From Catellatospora sp. KI3 (GTDB lineage Bacteria > Actinomycetota > Actinomycetes > Mycobacteriales > Micromonosporaceae), in assembly GCF_029948125.1 (NCBI RefSeq), contig NZ_JASAMB010000025.1:42533-106532 (forward strand): DNA of 64,000 nucleotides. The letters are read 5' to 3'. Both the position numbers and the translations under genes were made by a program. Positions within the stretch are counted from its first letter, which is position 1. Every line of letters starts with the position of its first letter. The notes under the pieces were generated by a model. That model did not search any database and was not told where the DNA came from. It was given only the letters and a program-made list of their open reading frames with translations. This document shows positions 62,001 through 64,000 of the stretch, piece by piece.

Positions 62001-62525
62001 AACGAGTTCCAGGTGACCGCGCCGGAGCAGCTGGGCGTGTGGAAGGTGTACGTGTACGCCTTCGACGGCTACGGCAACGTCGGCATCGAGCAGAAGTCGT
62101 TCCGGGTCGTGCCGCCGACGATCCCGGGCACCAACATCTCGCAGGGCAGGGCGTGCACCGCCTCGACCTACCAGCCGACCGGCACCAACGGTCCGCAGCT
62201 GCCGTCATACGCCACCGACGGCAACTACGGCACCCGCTGGGCCAGCGAGTGGGTCGACACCGCGTGGCTGCAGTGCGACCTGGGCTCGGTGAAGTCGTTC
62301 AACAACGTGCTGCTGGCGTGGGAGACGGCCTCGGCCAAGTCGTACCAGATCCAGGTCTCCAACGACGGCACCACGTGGACGAACATCTACTCGACCACCA
62401 CCGGCAACGGCGGGTTCGACCAGATCCCGGTGAACGCCTCGGGCCGGTACATCCGGATGAACGGCACCGCGCGCAACACCGCCTACGGCTACTCGCTGTG
62501 GGAGTTCCAGGTCTATCAGAGCTGA
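59049..62525 (+). CDS. Multi-modular secreted beta-glucanase: two discoidin CBMs, GH16-like, clan-A GH and a third discoidin CBM
   Basis: This 1158-aa protein has a signal anchor or peptide ending near residue 41 (TTANAAD). Discoidin/CBM32-like modules cover ~45-178, ~187-315 and ~1015-1157 (each with RWGS or RWAS and GRYVRMYGTAR). A GH16-like module covers ~337-600, and a (beta/alpha)8 clan-A hydrolase ~615-915 with acid/base Glu740 in MWDVGNEV and nucleophile Glu833 in VVTEGGPDGEW; an Ig-like module follows. In GH16 the ExDxxE motif reads ETDIMS (467-472), so the acid/base Glu is missing. A beta-1,3-glucan substrate is inferred. Confidence 0.9.
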   Translation: MTPALTSPGARRLARRWRIAIPVAISTVVSSLVLIVPFTTANAADTLISQGKPATASSVQGADLAAANAVDGNAGSRWGSQWSDPQWLQVDLQGSATISQVVLQWEGAYGTAFQIQTSNDAVNWTSIYSTTTGTGGTQTLNVTGSGRYVRMYGTARNSGYGYSLYEFKVIGSIGGTNPSPSAGACGTTNIAQGKTATASSVEVGSPAEAVDGNTGTRWGSLFADPQWLRVDLGQSYSICKVELVWEAAYATAFQIQTSPDGSNWTSVYSTTTGTGGTQSLGLSGTGRYLRMYGTTRVGGYGYSLWELRVFAGGTPTSPSASPSTTPNTSPSPSGNWTTVWEENFDGAANTSPSAANWLLRTGTQYPGGAANWGTGEIETASASTANVYLTGDGKLNIKAIRDGAGNWTSGRLETQRTDFTPAAGELTRFSAVIQQPNPANGLGYWPAFRATGAAYRGNYNNWPGVGETDIMSGVNGRSQLSNTLHCGTAPDGPCGEYNGRTSGLASCQGCQTAFHEYAQVIDRTKTDEEIRFYLDGVQTYVVRESQVGVAAWDAAVHHGFYLRLDLAIGGLYPNAIAGETVPTPATTSGGVLAVDKVTVSRQAGTAAPAMTDPAVPAGPSVVKVTGTQGNWQLQVNGASYLVKGLTYGPPQGAGDGYMRDLKNMGVNTIRTWGVDDAATPGLLDTAARFGIKVIVGHWLNQGADYVNDTAYKTSVKAEIVARVNALKNRQGVLMWDVGNEVLLTMQDHGLPAAEVEARRNAYAAFVNEVAVAIHAADPNHPVTSTDAWVGAWPYYKNNAPNLDLWAINSYGAIGGVKQAWINGGYNKPYVVTEGGPDGEWEVPNDINGVPTEPTDVQKKAGYTASWNAILSHPGVALGATEFHYGLENDFGGVWLNTLTGGWRRLGYHALKQAYSGTASANTPPEFSSLTLSNQTSVPAGGTFTVYAGASDPNGDAIRYNLMFSNKHITGGTGFSNVRFTQLGSNEFQVTAPEQLGVWKVYVYAFDGYGNVGIEQKSFRVVPPTIPGTNISQGRACTASTYQPTGTNGPQLPSYATDGNYGTRWASEWVDTAWLQCDLGSVKSFNNVLLAWETASAKSYQIQVSNDGTTWTNIYSTTTGNGGFDQIPVNASGRYIRMNGTARNTAYGYSLWEFQVYQS

Positions 62526-62540
62526 CCTGGCGCTTGTAGA

Positions 62541-62576
62541 GTGCGGCGGGCGGCCCGGCAGGGCGGCCCGCCGCAC
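62541..62576 (+). terminator. Stem-loop terminator after the glucanase gene
   Basis: GTGCGGCGGGC pairs with GCCCGCCGCAC, with an inner GC-rich loop, 16 bases after the stop. Confidence 0.75.
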
Positions 62577-62598
62577 CCGTTTCGCGCAGGTGGTGAAG

Positions 62599-62627
62599 GG
62601 AGAGCGCTCTCCGCCTGTGCTATAAAT
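62599..62627 (+). promoter_or_regulatory. LacI-gene promoter with operator 3 (autoregulation)
   Basis: The operator GGAGAGCGCTCTCC occupies the -35 position (62599-62612) and TATAAAT (62621-62627) is the -10 element, 7 bases before the ATG. This implies a leaderless message and autorepression. Confidence 0.8.
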
Positions 62628-62633
62628 TCGTTC

Positions 62634-63686
62634 ATGAGCAGTGACCGACCCCCAGCGCCGCGGCTGCCCACCCTCGAGGACGTGGCGCAGGTCGCGGGCG
62701 TCTCCCGGGCGACCGTGTCCCGCGTGATCAACAACATCCGCAACGTGGATCCGGCGCTGCACAAGACGGTCTGGGACGCGGTCACCGCCACCGGCTACGT
62801 GCCCAACCGGGCGGCCCGCTCGCTGGTCACCGGCCGCACCGGCGCCATCGCGCTGGTGGTCTCCGAGGCGGAGAGCCGCACCGCCGACGACCCGTTCATG
62901 GGCCGGTTCTTCTCCGACCCGTTCTTCGGCCGCGTGGTCGGCGGCGTGCTCAGCGTGCTGCGCCCGGTCGGGGTGCACCTGGCGCTGACCCTGGCCGGCG
63001 ACGAGGAGGCGTGCCAGAAGGTCGTCGCCGACGTACGGCAGGGGCAGGTCGACGGGGTCGTGGTCATCTCACTGCACCCGCACGACCCGCTGCCCGGACT
63101 GCTGGCCGAGGCGGCGGTGCCCGCCGTGCTGTACGGCCGCCCCGCCTCGCCCATGCCGATCAGCTACGTGGACGTGGCGACGTACAACGGTGCCCGGCTG
63201 GCCGCCGACCACCTGGCCGCGCGCGGCTGCCAGCACGTGGCCACGATCTCCGGCTCGATGGACATGCCCGCCGGCGCCGACCGCCTCAACGGTTTCCGGG
63301 AGGCGATGGCCAAGCACGGCTTCGCCTACGTGCCCTCCTATGACGGCGGCTTCACCTCCGACGGCGCCGAGCGCGCAATGGAGCAGCTGCTGCGGGAGTA
63401 TCCGGAGGTCGACGGCGTCTTCGTGGCCAGCGACGTGATGGCCCAGGGCGCAATGATGGTCCTTCGTGATCATGGGAAAGCCGTTCCCGGCGACGTCGCC
63501 GTCATCGGCTTCGATGACTCCAGCGCCGCCACCACGGGCAGGCCGCCGCTGACCACAGTGCGGCAGCCCGTCGAGGACATGGCCGCGGAGATGGCGCGGC
63601 TGCTCCTGGCCCGGATCGACCAGCGCGGGCACCGGACCACGTCGGTCATCTTCGAGCCGGAACTCGTGGTCCGGCAGTCGGCCTGA
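62634..63686 (+). CDS. LacI-family regulator of the beta-glucoside/glucan locus
   Basis: This 350-aa repressor has the N-terminal LacI helix-turn-helix with hinge, TLEDVAQVAGVSRATVSRVI, and NRAARSLVTGRT. The C-terminal periplasmic-binding-like sensor covers ~70-345 (DGVVVISLHPHDPL, GFDDSSAATTGRPPLTTVRQ). The central CpG-type palindrome of its four nearby GGAGAGCGCTCTCC sites is standard for LacI hinge-helix insertion. Probable targets are GH1, the multi-modular glucanase, itself and the ABC lipoprotein gene. The inducer is likely a short beta-glucoside; CebR and BglR are the closest known analogues. Confidence 0.94.
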   Translation: MSSDRPPAPRLPTLEDVAQVAGVSRATVSRVINNIRNVDPALHKTVWDAVTATGYVPNRAARSLVTGRTGAIALVVSEAESRTADDPFMGRFFSDPFFGRVVGGVLSVLRPVGVHLALTLAGDEEACQKVVADVRQGQVDGVVVISLHPHDPLPGLLAEAAVPAVLYGRPASPMPISYVDVATYNGARLAADHLAARGCQHVATISGSMDMPAGADRLNGFREAMAKHGFAYVPSYDGGFTSDGAERAMEQLLREYPEVDGVFVASDVMAQGAMMVLRDHGKAVPGDVAVIGFDDSSAATTGRPPLTTVRQPVEDMAAEMARLLLARIDQRGHRTTSVIFEPELVVRQSA

Positions 63687-63773
63687 CGCATCGACGCAAC
63701 CTCCTATGACCTGGTGACCCCAGGTCTGCGCAGCGTGCGCGGTGGGGGTGCGTAACGGAACGGTAATAGCCCC

Positions 63774-63824
63774 TTGACATGCGCGGGGCAGGAGAACATG
63801 CTCCTGTGTGGGAGAGCGCTCTCC
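63774..63824 (+). promoter_or_regulatory. Solute-binding-protein promoter with LacI-family operator 4
   Basis: TTGACA at 63774-63779, 17 bases, then CATGCT (63797-63802) form the promoter. The operator GGAGAGCGCTCTCC at 63811-63824 covers the start of transcription. Confidence 0.8.
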
Positions 63825-63895
63825 AATCGCACCTCCGCACCACCTTCGCGCAAGAACCTCGAAAACCCCCTTCCCTTCCTGTTTGGAGGATGGCA

Positions 63896-64000
63896 ATGCG
63901 TTCAGCTCACACCGGCAACGGTCTGCGGCGCCGCGCTGTCGTGATCGGCGGCTCGCTGCTCGCCGCATCGCTGATCCTGACCACCGCCGCCTGCGGTGGC
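63896..64000 (+). CDS. N-terminus of a secreted lipoprotein, probably a sugar ABC-transporter binding protein (partial)
   Basis: Thirty-five residues are visible before the window ends. They form a lipoprotein signal peptide: basic start (HTGNGLRRR), hydrophobic core (IGGSLLAASLILTT) and lipobox TAAC with Gly-Gly after the Cys. ATG 63896 is chosen because GGAGGA is 5 bases upstream; ATG 63890 lies inside that site. The LacI operator in front and the glucosidase neighbours point to the binding protein of an oligosaccharide importer, as in ceb-type loci. This is inference until the rest is seen. Confidence 0.7.
   Translation, partial: MRSAHTGNGLRRRAVVIGGSLLAASLILTTAACGG

Overview
This is a chromosomal window from a very GC-rich actinomycete. 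Dense codon-biased genes, leaderless gene starts, an actinobacterial CtaF, an Hrp1-like CBS protein, LytTR/ActP clusters and a family 2B encapsulin all fit Actinobacteria. The recurrent AAGGGNCCCTT palindromes and the gene mix suggest Micromonosporaceae (for example Catellatospora or Actinoplanes relatives); that family assignment is inference. I saw no rRNA, tRNA, CRISPR array, insertion sequence or prophage.

Layout. 1-3.4 kb: an SRPBCC protein, then a type III PKS / membrane methyltransferase / FAD oxidoreductase operon resembling phenolic-lipid (srs-like) loci. 3.5-15.7 kb: MscL, a Ser/Thr kinase with a beta-propeller sensor, AlkB, a ThrE-type exporter, a Ski2-like helicase, an inositol-phosphatase-family enzyme, a Nudix fusion, a uridine-kinase-like protein and an Hrp1-like CBS protein. 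15.7-21.9 kb: a transport/regulation block with ActP and DUF485, a LytTR two-component pair, and a second SSS symporter with its own small membrane protein. 22-28.4 kb: a PIG-V-like glycosyltransferase, divergent pirin/MarR genes with two matching operator candidates, an OafA-type acyltransferase, and a Nei glycosylase with DUF1697. 28.4-31.4 kb: a family 2B encapsulin shell and a polyprenyl synthetase (probable cargo), preceded by about 560 bp without genes.

31.4-46 kb: an atypical SDR with a small partner, a secreted GH3 glycosidase under a CebR-like operator, housekeeping and stress genes (OsmC, YdeI-like, GNAT, BON, metallophosphoesterase, CtaF, WS/DGAT), and a three-gene cassette of a small helical protein, a 510-aa protein with a calpain/papain-like C-terminal domain, and a small downstream gene (possible type VII effector and immunity pair). 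46-53 kb: RNase HI, DUF402, lipoproteins, a permease and a GlxA regulator. 53-64 kb: polysaccharide degradation, with a GH18 chitinase, Sir2, alditol oxidase, GH1 beta-glucosidase, a five-module beta-glucanase, a LacI regulator and the start of a solute-binding lipoprotein. The last four genes share the 14-bp operator GGAGAGCGCTCTCC, which defines a small LacI regulon for glucoside or glucan use.

Across the window lie twelve copies of four unrelated families of long intergenic inverted repeats (five, three, two and two copies). They sit in convergent, tandem and divergent gaps alike, so they are not simply terminators.
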